From: Glycine soja
Lineage: Eukaryota > Streptophyta > Magnoliopsida > Fabales > Fabaceae
DNA length: 64,000 bases
Direction: 5' to 3'
Assembly (NCBI RefSeq): GCF_004193775.1
Contig: NC_041009.1
Span: 43,517,534-43,581,533 of the forward strand
A program made the translations under genes and the position numbers. Position 1 is the stretch's first letter. Every line of letters starts with the position of its first letter. The notes under the pieces are model-generated. The model did not search any database. It worked only from the letters and a program-made list of their open reading frames with translations, and was not told where the DNA came from. This document shows positions 36,641 to 48,017 of this stretch, piece after piece.

Positions 36641-37259
36641 TGACTTTGTCAATTTCCTGAGCCCTCAGCGACTCCTCAATCATGAAATGACTACCGAGTT
36701 GAACCAGAGTCAACTCTTCCTTCTTATGTTTCAAGGTATGCTTGAAGTCTTTCCAAGAAGAAGGCAGTTTATCAATTATAGATGAAACTGCAATGGATTC
36801 ATCCATTTTCAAATCATGTTGAGTAAACTGACCCAAAATCCGCAGCAGTTCATTATATTGCTCCATAACAGGCCTCGAATCAATCATTTTGTAATTAAAG
36901 AAATTACTAACTAAGAATTTGTTACTTGAGGCATCTTCTGCCATATACTTGGATTCAAGAGAGTCCCATAATTCCTTAGCAGACTCAACATTTTGATAAA
37001 TATCAAAGAGAGAGTCAGACATACCGTTCAGAATGTGTCCACGACAAATGTAATCGTCATTCTCCCATTTCGAACGCTTCCTTGTTTGATCCAGAGTTTC
37101 GTCTTCCATATACACCGGCATCGGTGTACTCAGCACATACACCACATTCAATGTTGTCAAGAGAAAGTGCATCTTCTTCTGCCATCTTCTGAAATCCTGC
37201 CCTTCAAACTTGTCCAACTTCGCAAACTTGCTTGTCATCTTCGAACTATCGTTCGTCAT
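36597..37259 (-). CDS. Copia gag polyprotein fragment (UBN2 family)
   Basis: A 220-codon open frame begins 25 bases inside the 5' LTR. It shows the copia gag pattern: FEGQDFRRWQKKMHFLL near residue 18, SAKELWDSLESKYMAED near 88, and YNELLRILGQF near 130. It ends in unrelated residues after a deletion, before any zinc knuckle. Gag normally forms the virus-like particle around element RNA. This one lacks its nucleic-acid-binding end. Confidence 0.85.
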   Translation of the reverse strand: MTNDSSKMTSKFAKLDKFEGQDFRRWQKKMHFLLTTLNVVYVLSTPMPVYMEDETLDQTRKRSKWENDDYICRGHILNGMSDSLFDIYQNVESAKELWDSLESKYMAEDASSNKFLVSNFFNYKMIDSRPVMEQYNELLRILGQFTQHDLKMDESIAVSSIIDKLPSSWKDFKHTLKHKKEELTLVQLGSHFMIEESLRAQEIDKVNDKTVTKWCSRKEE

Positions 37260-37283
37260 CTCGAAAAATTTGATTCAATCTTT

Positions 37284-37715
37284 TGTTGGTTAATTTGAAA
37301 ATCGAGATGATGCTGGATAAATCTGAAGTCGTGTATAACACTTTCAGATTGAATCAAATTTCGGGATTCAACCAAAATTGTTCAATCGGATAAAATCAGA
37401 AGATTATAATTCAAGAGTTTTGTTTTGGTCTTGTATGTTTTGTCACCTCGTTATGCTTTCTGAACCAAAATGATTATTTATGATCAAAGAACAGGTGGTT
37501 TTTGGCGGTTGATGGAAGTTATTTCTTTTTAAAAATTGTCGTTGATGGAAGTTTTAGTAACTTCCATGTAACTTCCAACCGTTGATGGAAGTTTTAGTAA
37601 CTTCCATGTAACTTCCAACCTTTGCCTAAACCGAACATCTCGTTATTACATTAAAACAAGTGTGCACTCTTATTTTAACATAATAAAGAGATCAATTACA
37701 CTAAAATTTTCAACA
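37284..37715 (-). repeat. 5' LTR of the deleted copia element
   Basis: 432 bp. The 10-bp length difference from the 3' LTR is fully explained by one 11-base and one 1-base indel. Confidence 0.9.
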
Positions 37716-38104
37716 TGCTCTTCTGAAAACGTGGGTTAGGATAGAGAAACCTGCATTTTACTTTTTTTGTTTTTAAAGACTTAATGTTAAATAACAAGAG
37801 TATCCTTAAAAGAATTCATTAAGATTAAAGATATGGTTGAGTTTTTTTGTTCATATATAATTTTTTGGTGTAGGCTACTAATTAACGCAAACCCTATAGG
37901 CTAAGAGAGGGGCTAGATAGTTGGACGGCGAGGAGACCCTTCTCATCACATGCTCTTCTGAAAACTTGAGTTAGAAGAGAGAAACATGCTTTTTTTATTT
38001 TAAAAAAAAAAATGATGTTAAATTGTAAGAGTATCCTTAAAAGAATTCATTAAGATAAAAGATATGGTTGAATTTTTTTGTCCATAATTTTTTTTTTGCA
38101 TGCT
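37716..38104. repeat. Diverged direct duplication, ~235-bp step
   Basis: The block beginning TGCTCTTCTGAAAAC at 37716 is repeated from 37951. Both copies contain 'agagtatccttaaaagaatt' and end near 'atgctac' or 'aggctac'. The copia element inserted exactly at the first base of copy one. Confidence 0.8.
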
Positions 38105-38140
38105 ACCATGCACTCCAACTAAAAAATAATGTGTGCGGCG

Positions 38141-38145
<5 letters not shown>

Positions 38146-38194
<49 letters not shown>
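38146..38194. repeat. (TA)n microsatellite
   Basis: Pure TA run of about 49 bases. Confidence 0.95.
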
Positions 38195-38196
<2 letters not shown>

Positions 38197-38686
38197 CTTG
38201 ACATTATCAGTTCTGAGGGAGTAGAACATGATATTATAAAAATGTATTTTTCTTAATTATATAATATGAACATTTTATATTATATAACATGTAAATATTA
38301 TGCGATTTCTTTGTTTCTTCTTGGAGTTCAATGAGGAATATAAATGCATTTATATTTATATATAATATAAGGAGGAAGTACTATAATACAATTTTTTATT
38401 TTTTACTATTGTAATATAGTATTTTATAAATTCAGAAGTAGTGATATGTGACAAATAAGTTAAATTTTAGGAAATTAAAAACCAAAGTCTTGGAGATGAA
38501 TGAGGTTTGCTAATATAGGCCAAAATTATATTTAAAATGGAACCAAATTTATATTATTTTTAAAATAAAAAGTTGAATTGGCTCTGTGGTAAAGTCTTTT
38601 TTCTCCATTTTAAATTTTACCTCCGAATAGAAATAGATTATGGGTTAAGAATGTGAATGTTGTTTGAGAAAATAGGTTATGTGATA

Positions 38687-38689
<3 letters not shown>

Positions 38690-38740
<51 letters not shown>
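38690..38740. repeat. (TA)n microsatellite
   Basis: Pure TA run of about 51 bases. 38741-39508 beyond it holds nothing recognisable. Confidence 0.95.
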
Positions 38741-38743
<3 letters not shown>

Positions 38744-39508
38744 GTGAGACAATGAACTTTTCATCTAAGGTAAACGTACTTTTACTTATCCGATTAGATT
38801 GGTGAATCATAGCTGGTATGTTGGTTTACTTTTTAAATCTAAATACAGTTTTAAGCATATTTTAAATTGTTAGAAAGTAGAAACTATGCAAATTTATGCC
38901 TTGATTTTTTGCTTGTTGTCATCTACATGACTGTGTATACCGTTGTGGACATGGTTTGCAGATTTAAGTTCATTTCAATTTGATGCCAATGCTTTTCTAA
39001 TAGTCCAGAGTTAATGTTCCAGCAGAACCTACTATTCATCATAGAAGTTGAACCATGCATGTTAGACTTATAGCACCACTTAATCTATAAGGAAGCTGAA
39101 GCATAAAAGATTCAACTGTCAATATCGTATTAAATTCTTTGTTTATCAATACCAGTTTGTATTTAAAGTTCAGAATATTATCTAAACAACCCATCTATTA
39201 AGGAGCCACATGCAGTGTCTTGAACATACTGCGCGTAATGTTCAGCTTAAGATGTCAGTCAATTAATTGTTTAATAAATGTCAAAGAAATATTAATCTTA
39301 ATCTAAATTTTAGCACTTACATTTCAAATTCCATTGCTATTCACTTCATCTGTAGTTTAGATTCATTATTAATTCATTTTACAAGGTTTCTTATGTTTTC
39401 TTGTTCGCCAAGCTCCTACTATGTTCAAATGGACTATCAGCTTTTCCAAGTCAAACAAGTCACTAACTAAAATCAAACTTGCAATTTGGTAAAATTTAGT
39501 AAGCACTA

Positions 39509-40140
39509 TGTTAGGCACAGGGGTTTAGAGCTGGACTTCGAGGGCCAATAACCTCCCACAACCGAAAAAGGGAAATACTTGATATTTTTCATTGTCTTGC
39601 CTTATTACACAAGTCCTATATTTATAGCAAAACTACAAATAACAGATTTTGAAATTTTACAGAACATGATAATAACAGAATGGTGGAAATGGATTCAGCA
39701 ATTGAAATTGGCAGGCAAGCAGGGGACAAGGTTGCCAAGTCAGCATCAAGGCCGTTAGAGGTAGTCCTTGAGGTACCCAGGTTTAGTGTTCTTTCTGTTG
39801 AGCCTCTCCTTTAGTCCCTTTTGCTCTTTCTTCGTAACATCCCCTTGCAAAATCACCTTGTCCTCAAGATGATAAGCTAACTTCAATTGTTTCCAATCTT
39901 TCCAAGACGTTTCTTGTGGCAGAAGACCTTCCCATTGGACCAACACCTGAAGTTTGGAGTTCGTGTCTTGGGGGTACCCAAAAATCACTAAGGGAACAAT
40001 GATAGGTTGGTTGTCAGTGGTAATGGTGGGTAAAGGCAAGGGAACACTGGGGTTCGTAGTGGAATGATGAAACGGTTTTAGCAATGAACACTGGGTGGAT
40101 GCAGGCACCTTCAGGTAACTTGTAGGTCCCATTCCTGTTA
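39509..40140 (-). mobile_element. Ty3/gypsy relic tail: chromodomain plus LTR
   Basis: On the minus strand 39755-40132 encodes the end of a chromoviral integrase: a proline/threonine-rich stretch, then a chromodomain (VLVQWEGLLPQETSWKDW, YHLEDKVILQGDV). The following 39509-39740 looks like an LTR: it contains GCTATAAATATAG and closes at CCTAACA. The rest of the element is absent. It is a different copy and family member from the relic at 27.3 kb, to judge by sequence differences across the chromodomain. Confidence 0.75.
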
Positions 40141-40532
40141 AATTAATCTATCTAGACAGCATTTGCACCCTAGACAGAAATAAATGGGTATTTTTAAGCT
40201 GAGACATGTTCACATTCGAAAGCATTTTCATGACACACATCCACCAAAGCTTGCACTTTAAGAGTTGGTTATATCCACAGTCCATGTGCAGAGGGAAGTT
40301 TCGTATGCAAATTGGCCACCCAATACTACATTAATATTGTCCACACCAGATGGATTGTAGTAACTACTTTATGGGTTATAGTGTTAGGTTGTTAATTAGT
40401 ATGTGTTTGTCATTATAGAGATAAACTTCATTCTCATGATCAATCCAAAGCATATAAACTAACATAGTTCAAAAGTTATCAAAATATGTAACAACTATGT
40501 AGCTGAACTCATTTACAATGGTAGCAAACAAA

Positions 40533-43500
40533 TCATGCCCTCTGCACTGAAAAATTAAGAATGAAATCTTTAATTTCGTCGGCAGCCCTATCCAGTGCCG
40601 TCCTTCCGTCTGCATCTTTTACATCATATTTTGCTCCAGCTCTCAAGAGTTCTTCAATTTTTGGCTTGTCACCTTCTGAGGCAGCTAACAGCAGAAGGAT
40701 GTCCACGGGGTGGATGTTTTGGCTTAGAAGAGCCTCCATTTTATCATATGTACCTTCTACTGCAAGCATCCCCATATAGTTGAAGTACTGCAAAAGATTA
40801 TGAAATATGAATTCTGATGTGATTATGAAGTACTGCAAAGGATTGTGACGTAATAATTACTGCTACAACATAAAACCATTTTCCAATCAAATGCGTCTTC
40901 TTTTCCAAAACTGAATTTCCAAATTACAATAAGCTAGGAAAGTAAATAAAAGAACAGGGAGAGGTAAAGAGGCATTGAATAAAGTAGATACTCAATAAAG
41001 TTGCACTGTTTCAACTGAACTATACACAAAAAATTTAGAGAGAAACTCCTGAAATCTTTGATTAGAAATACCTGAAGGTCATGAAAAAGTGGATATATGT
41101 TAATGCAGAGAAAAATCAAGCAATGTGTTTGCTTGACTTTTTTATGACAACATATAGATATGTGCGGCAGATGAGAAGATCTAAAGTTCAGAAAGTTATC
41201 ATCTGATTACTAAATTTCCAAATTACTTATTGCATTGTCCATTCCTTCCTTTAAAGTGACTTCAGAACTCATATAGTGTCATCTAACATAGTTAACCTAG
41301 ACATATATATTCCGTCTACTGAATATATCTTAAATGAAGTGTTATCCAACATCCTCACCATACTGTTTCTACAGTGTATTCAGAAAATAATGTCGATCCC
41401 TCAATTACAACATCAGAATTCAGAGAAAGGGAATTCAAGAAAACCACAAGAAGACAATCTAGAGTAACATACTTCCTAGATGGGATCAATGGATGATTAG
41501 GAGTTACCTTCATTACATTTAGAGGGAGTACTAGCCTAAGGTCTGTCTAAGTGGCATATCCTATGTAGCAATTTGTGGTAGTGGACTCAATCTATAACCT
41601 TGTTATCAATCTACAACCTTGGTGCACTACTAGTGGGGTCTGCACAATATTTATTTAACTTTACACTTAGAGATAGTTCTCACAGTTTACATCATTTAAG
41701 AATAGAAACCAACAATGATCAATAAAGAATGAATGGAATGTGAATGTACTTCTGTCTATTTCCCAGCAATGCTGCAAGATGGCTTGGCAAATGCCTTAGC
41801 ATTATTTGTGTATTATGTGACTACTGTGATACTGTTACCTGGATCAGAGGTCTGATCCTTTTATATCATTCCATTCCATGACAATCTTCTCAATGAGACT
41901 TGATAAAGGTCTTTTAATAATAAAAGAATGGAGAATGAATACATTATAGCTTAAACTTGGGCAAAAAGCAGGCAGATTTAAGCTCTTATTTATCTTAGCA
42001 ATTCCAATTCATCTCAACTTTCCATCTTTATGGAAGGAATACACAATTACTTATCGATCTTCATTTCTGCCTCTTTCCTTCTACAATAATATTTCTGCTT
42101 CATTTTCCCTTTCCCTTCCCAGATTTTCTTAATCTAAAAAATACACTTATAAAATTATGATCTTGACCCTACTAGCTCTTCAATGCTAGAGTGAATACTT
42201 ATGTTTCTCTTCAGCAAGTTATATTAAATTGAAACCATGATGAAAATTGTTCTCACAAATTCAGAGTCGCTCCAAGACATCAGTCTAGTAATGCATAAGC
42301 ATAATCCTCCATAGTTGCAGACGTTTAAAACTTTCACACAACAAACTTTATTTATATTCGTTAATAGCTTTAAACTCCTAAAGGGAAAAAAATAGCAAGG
42401 TCCTTTTTCTAACCATGGAGAGTGACTCAATTGTAAATTCTCAAAAAAAAATTAAGTGGGGAAAAAAGAAGACAAATTTAAGCCCATATCATAATTATTG
42501 CAATTCCAGCCCAAAATCAATTTTCCATCTTAATATAAGAAATACAAAATTGCCAATTTATCTTCATTGATGCCTTTTTTTTCTCCTTCAATTATATTTC
42601 TGCCTCCTTTTCCCTTCCATTTTCCCAGATTTTTTATTTTATTTTAAAAGATAATGTGACAAAATTCCAATCTTAACCAAGAGCAATGAAGCTTACAAGA
42701 AGGAATTTGATAGGAACCCAGAGAAGTTCAAAATTGATAAAAATAACAAAGGACAAAGAACAATCATTGAAATACGAAGAATGAGTAAGAATGCTCCTCC
42801 AAGGGCGTCACCTTCACAAAAAGAGTTTCCCTTTTCTCACAACCTTTCTAATTCTCTGCATGTCCTTTTATTTATCTAATTGATCCCCTCGATGTAACTT
42901 CCTAACCCTTTTAAAAACTTGCACTCATTTTTATCCCCAGCAACTTATATGAAATTGAAAAATCCAAATGAAATACAAAATTATTCTCACATCTTAAAGC
43001 CACTCCAACATCACATACCAGCAATGCATAAGCACAATACATGTCCACAAGTTCAAATTTTCCAAACAAAAAACATCGAAACATCATTCTTATCCCTTAC
43101 TTGCTATATTCTCCCAACATAAACAAAAAAAACAACAATGAACCTCCACACCAGAACCACATGCCCAAGCATGACACAATTCCATACACACAACCAACAT
43201 AAAAATGAACATCAAAACTTCAAATTTTCTGAAACAACAAACATAGAAACATCATTCTTATTATCCCTTACTTGCAATAACCTCTACACAAACAAACAAA
43301 CAAACAACAACGAACCTCTACACAAGAACAACATGTGGGAGATATAAGGTGGGTTGGATGGTTAAGGGAAAAGCGAAGAGGGGAAAGGTCGTGGGGAACC
43401 CATATGCTCTCAAAAATTAACATTTTTCCGATAAAAAAAAAAAAAAAAAAAAACAGAAGCACATGCACAAGCATAAATGTGAACAACACCAATTTTCACT

Positions 43501-43816
43501 TTCACAACTTGAGACGCCAACCTACCTGTTCCACGTCATCTCTATCGAAGTCATCACGGCCCTGGCTGCCATAGATGCCAGCACCTTGGGCATCAACGCC
43601 GTTCTTGCCGAACCTGAACCAGCACGTGGATTTGGAGCCATTAGAGGGTCCAATTATTCTAGAGGTGAGGCTGTGCGACCCAACTCTTCTTCGGGTGCCC
43701 AGAAACCGTGAGGCCAAGTTTGAGGCAGAGACGTGCGGTGAAGGGAAGGCATTATTATTATTGGGGTTGGAAGTGATGGGGTGATGGTGGTGGGTGATGC
43801 ATGGGATAGAAGCCAT
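40533..43816 (-). CDS. LTD: LHCP translocation defect protein (LTD/GDC1), chloroplastic
   Basis: LTD binds imported light-harvesting chlorophyll proteins in the stroma and passes them to the chloroplast SRP route to the thylakoid. Two exons: 43526-43816 and 40533-40787, with a 2,738-bp GT-AG intron; both exons are whole codons (181 residues). Residues 1-70 are rich in Ser, Asn and His and low in acidic residues, as in transit peptides. The conserved core follows: RFGKNGVDAQGAGIYGSQ, then YFNYMGMLAVEGTYDKMEAL across the intron, then an ankyrin-like segment (SEGDKPKIEELLRAGAKYDV, DADGRTALD). I recall the Arabidopsis protein as very close over this core. The ATG at 43816 is chosen because the frame upstream has no other ATG. 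Confidence 0.95.
40788..43525 (-). other. LTD intron with internal repeats
   Basis: The intron holds diverged direct repeats. 41940-42200 resembles 42470-42640 ('caattccaattcatctcaa..tttccatctt' against 'caattccagcccaaaatcaattttccatctt'). 43050-43160 resembles 43210-43330 ('aaacatcattcttat.cccttacttgc'). 41535-41582 is an inverted copy of the repeat at 13573. A long poly-A/T run lies at 43433-43453. No other gene is seen. Confidence 0.6.
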
Positions 43817-43888
43817 TGTTGCTGAGCTGTGAAACAAGCTTGGGTTGTTCCACTTCTACTTCACTTGTGTTCTATGTTGCTATCCACC

Positions 43889-43894
43889 CACGTG
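43889..43894 (-). promoter_or_regulatory. G-box upstream of LTD
   Basis: A CACGTG palindrome inside CCACGTGTC lies 73 bases before the start codon. G-boxes bind bZIP and bHLH factors and are common in light-regulated photosynthesis genes. The motif is clear; its function here is inference. Confidence 0.55.
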
Positions 43895-44969
43895 TCTTCT
43901 GAAACTTGAAGATAGATGGGGAAATGATATGGTGCTTTCCACCTACCCTATGTTGTTGTGCATCACTATTTTGGGGCCTTTCACATAAGAATCCCATTCT
44001 TTTTGCACCTCCCCTTCCACGTTTCTTTAAAAAAAAATAATTAAAAAGAACCCAAAATATCCTTATCCGTTCTCTTCTTTTCTTTCCATTTTGGTTTCCC
44101 ATTTGCCTCCACCCTCTTTCAACTTTCTTATAACTCATTTTTCTCCATTTTTTTTATAAAACTAGCTTATAAACTAGCTGAAAACTTAAGAACTATAAAC
44201 TAGAAGCTAAAAAATTGGAAGTTAGTAGGAAGTTGGTTAATAAATGTCAAATGTCAAGGACATATTTAATATTTTGATATTCTAATTTTATGTCTTTTTT
44301 TGGTTTTCCACGGGTCTTCTCCTTCTTCGGAAGCAATCATGTTCAAGGCACAAACGAGTACTAAATATGAATACCTCTCTCAATTGGAATTCAAACCTTG
44401 GCTCACCATATTGTGGGAGACTAACACATTTCGCTAGACCAACCATTTTGTTTCTAATAACTTATCATCTTAAGAAATATGGCATTCTTTACTTTCACAA
44501 ATTGAATCAATAAAATAAAAATCATGCAAGGAACCAAATTAGGTCATATAATTTTAAAACATGAAAATTCTTCCGTAAATAATTGTAAAGATCATATGAT
44601 TCAAATAATTTCTAACCTTAAGAAATGGTATAGCGATGACAATTAACAAGTTGACTAGTGCATGTGTGTAAGAACCTAAAATTAGATATTAGGTTTTTTC
44701 AAACAACAAAAAAAGAGGATTTTTAAATTGAATAAATTAAAGGATAAAACAAAATTTCAAATAAAATCATGCTAATTGAGAAGAAAAAAAAATGTTAATA
44801 GCTTAAACGCTAGCTTAAGCTAATTTAGGTAACTTAATAAGTTACATGAATTAGCTTATGGAAAATAAGCTCATGTACCAAACAAATTTTTTTATCAAAG
44901 TCACTTAATCAAAGAAGCTAATAAGCTCCTCAAGAGCTTTAAGGTTTAATGTTTTATCTCTCTCAACCA
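43895..44969. other. LTD upstream and intergenic DNA
   Basis: The LTD promoter lies here. 43872-44138 is open on the minus strand but is low-complexity and unlikely to be a gene. Confidence 0.4.
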
Positions 44970-45535
44970 ATGCTTTTAAAATTGGACCATCAAAACACTA
45001 GTTCAAGATTTAATGGTTGAATCATGATTGAACTGGTCAAGACATTGGTTCAAGGTTTAATGATTGAATCATAATTGAACCCGTAGTAGTAATAATAATA
45101 ACAAAATATAATATTATAACTTGAGAACACTAAATAAAAAATAAAAACACAAAAATTTATATCAAATATATCATAAAACTTAGGTTTAAATTTTAATAAA
45201 ATACAATAAATTCAATTAACAATAAACATATTGAATAAAAAAATTACAAATTAATATAACATAAAATTATAAGAAATTAAGATAAAAAATGGAAACTAAT
45301 ATAAATGACTAAATTATATGTTTTATAAGAAAAAATAATAATAAATGATAAAAAAATAACTTATATCAATTTGTAAACCTTACTAAATATGTGTTTTATT
45401 TATTTTCGAATTATTTTAGATTAAATATGAAAAATTAGAATTATGGATTCAAACAATTTTTTATCGGTTATCGGTTATGGATGGGTCATTAAGCCGATTT
45501 TTTATCGGTCCAGTTCACTCTTCAAAACAATGGAA
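44970..45535. mobile_element. MITE-like element, with a fragment copy at 56.7 kb
   Basis: The left end 'ccaatgcttttaaaattgg' and the right end, read in reverse, 'ccattgttttgaagagtgaa' are loosely inverted. The left part ('gaactggtcaagacattggttc' and following) recurs in reverse complement at about 56690-56770 inside an intron of the RH28 gene. There is no coding. Class and borders are uncertain. Confidence 0.45.
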
Positions 45536-45789
45536 AAACCTACTCTAGCTTGCAATAGTTGCCAAATTGTAAAATGTCCATTTGAACTTGCTTGATCTCT
45601 TCAATTGAAGAGTTTGTATTTTTTTCATATACATCCAAAAATTTCAATATTGGAACGATAATTCACATCATAAAACTCATTTGATCTTATAAATTGTTAA
45701 AATGTTCAAATTTTAATTTTCTGATAAATTCAGTTATATTTTGATTCATCCTCTTTTTCAAGGGTTTCATAATTGGACATTAAACTATG

Positions 45790-46800
45790 GGAGTGGCTAG
45801 TGTTACGCATTGCACTACTATGTGAATGTATGTATATGAAAGTTTTGATGATGTCAAGATGTAAGCAACAAAAGAGTACTTCAAGTAAAAAATCAAGATC
45901 AAGAAAATAAGATAAGACTTAGTTTATTATTGTTAAAAGAATCTCTTATTGGTTGAAAAAGGTTTGGCCTCAAAACATAATTTTTAAAATGATTACAAAT
46001 TTTTTTAAAAGTATTTTATCATTGCTAAAATAAGGGTTTTTCCACTGGTAATCAATTACTAAAGGCAAAGTACTATAGAAACTTTTCAAAAAGAAGTTTA
46101 AAATTTGAAATTTAAATGTTGTAATCAATTACCACTTTCTTGTAATCAATTACCAGTAAATGTAACTTCAGAAATTCAAATTGGAAAGTCATGACCCTTT
46201 AATGTGTAACTGTGTAATCGATTACCAAGGCTGTAATCGATTACCAGTAAGAGAATTTTTTTAAAATATTCTGAAAAGTCACACCTCTTTAAAAGTTTTT
46301 GAAAAGTCATCAAGAGACTATAAATATGTGACTTGTCTACGAAAATCTTCAGAATTTTTTAAGATCTTATTGTCTTATTCTCTCATAAACAAATCATTTG
46401 TCAAACACTTGAAAATCAATTAAGTATTCTTATAAGATTTTCAACTGTATTATGTTTTCTAAAAGAGAAAAAAAAATATTTGTACTTTCTTGAAAAAAAT
46501 TTATTGTGATCTTTTGAATTGTGAGAATCCTGAACACAGGGAAGAGGGATTCCTAAGTAGTTCAGAAGTTGTAAAAGAGTTTTACATAGATAGTGAAAAT
46601 CTCAAATGGATTATTTGAGGACTGGGCGTAGGCACGAGAAGTGACCGAACAAGTATAAATCGAATTTGTAATTCTCTTTTCTCTTATCTCATTTATTTTA
46701 TTACAATTGATTGTGTCTTACACTCTTAAAAACATCAATTAAATTGATTAGTACTTCTTTTGTATTTTAAATCTATCATATATCATTTAAAGAGGAAATT
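45790..46800. repeat. LTR-like repeat with GTAATC(A/G)ATTACC words
   Basis: Five copies of the near-palindrome lie at about 46047, 46121, 46142, 46213 and 46233. The end near 46620-46680 ('gactgggcgtaggcacgag' then 'agtataaatcg') resembles the end of a soybean retrotransposon LTR as I remember it. No partner LTR or coding is present, so a solo LTR or fragment is the likeliest reading. Confidence 0.5.
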
Positions 46801-46872
46801 AAAACTTGTTAGTCGAAAATTTTTATAACTTAATTTATTCTCTCTTAAGTTATTGAGATCAATTGTCCAATA

Positions 46873-46945
46873 TTACATGCATTATTTTTTTTTCACGTAG
46901 GCTACAAGAAGCGTCACCATGTGTGACGACTCCTTTTCTCCATTT
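46873..46945. repeat. Dispersed repeat copy B (partner at 7411)
   Basis: Same orientation as the 7411-7486 copy, with the shared core 'aggctacaaga' and 'gcgtcacc.tgtgtgac'. Confidence 0.7.
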
Positions 46946-48017
46946 TTCAACCGACCCAAAATCAGCTCATAGTCACCAAACATGAAGCTGAATAAAAAGA
47001 TCATTACTTTGATAAAAAGGTGAGAGAGATATAAACACCCATTTGAGCTAAATTTACCTCGTACAAGTCAAACACGAAGAAATTCCATAAAAATGGAACC
47101 TTTGAGATCAAACACAGGCTTTTGATCATACCCATCATGAAAATTTGATAATAACATTTAATTTTAATTTTCACGAAGCATGGAACTAACCTGGGGATGA
47201 TTGATTGAGAGAGAGAACGAAACAGATCTGAATTTGAACGCTTTGGATCTAAAGCTTGGTTTTGATGGAAGAAGATGCTGTAGGCGTTTTGAGGAATTGG
47301 TTTGAAGGTAACATTATTTAATATGAAAATTTTATTTTGTATCAGCATGTCACTTATTTTAAAATGGAGTATTATATACGAACAAATTTGATGAGGAATA
47401 TATTGAAATACTTTTAAATAATTTATTTTAAAAAGTTATACCAACAAAATTAGTTATGAATGAAGAAATTATTAATATAATCCTTACATGTGCATCCGTT
47501 GGATATTTTGGTCCTCAAAAGTAAAAACAAAACCTTATTTATGGTCAATTATTTTAGCCCCCACCATAGTCCTTGTTAGTTCACAGAATTGGCGGCATGA
47601 GACTTTAATGACAATCAAGATGCATACATATGACCAAAAAGTGCAGCCAAATTTAAGAAAAATGTTTGTATTTTAAATTTTAATTATAAAATATGACTCA
47701 TACGTACCAAAGAGTATTCTAAAAAGACTTGCTAAGAAATCAAAACAATAAGTATACCAAGTTATGTTTAAAATTACCCTTTGCATTTACACAAGTAAAT
47801 AACTAACAAGTGAAACCCCCATGTCATCCTTTGTTTGGCCCCTTCAATTTCCCATGAAGTTGTATGTCTTGGCATTAGTACCGTGTTTCAAACACACGTT
47901 TGTGACTTCAAGTTTTGGCCAAATTTTTGCATCAATCATCAAATAATATGCAGAACCTATAAATTATGGCTTCAGCCCAGACATGGATCTAGTGTTAGTA
48001 ACGAGCAACCAAACAGA
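46946..48017. other. Intergenic, no gene recognised
   Basis: 47004-47348 is open on the minus strand for 114 codons. Its composition and lack of any motif do not support a gene; it could be an untranslated exon region. The 3'-UTR of the NEPRO-like gene begins at 48017 and runs leftwards. Confidence 0.4.

Larger units (their letters stand above)
35346..37720 (-). mobile_element. Internally deleted Ty1/copia retrotransposon with TSD
   Basis: The element is 35351-37715 (2,365 bp), flanked by a TGCTC duplication at 35346-35350 and 37716-37720. Its two LTRs are nearly identical. On the minus strand the order is 5' LTR (37284-37715), gag (36597-37259), a short integrase remnant fused to the end of RNase H (36302-36592), a polypurine tract (35773-35785) and 3' LTR (35351-35772). 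Protease, most of integrase and all of reverse transcriptase are missing. It can move only with help from another element, if at all. Confidence 0.92.

Noticed and set aside
38068..38256. Open frames at 38068-38256 and 38610-38810
   Set aside because: Most of each is a translated TA microsatellite (alternating Tyr/Ile).
43872..44138. 88-codon open frame upstream of LTD
   Set aside because: It lies in the LTD promoter region; its Lys/Arg/Gly-rich composition reflects pyrimidine-rich DNA and no domain is visible.
47004..47348. 114-codon open frame on the minus strand
   Set aside because: No family resemblance, no splice partners and AT-rich composition; chance or untranslated sequence is more likely.
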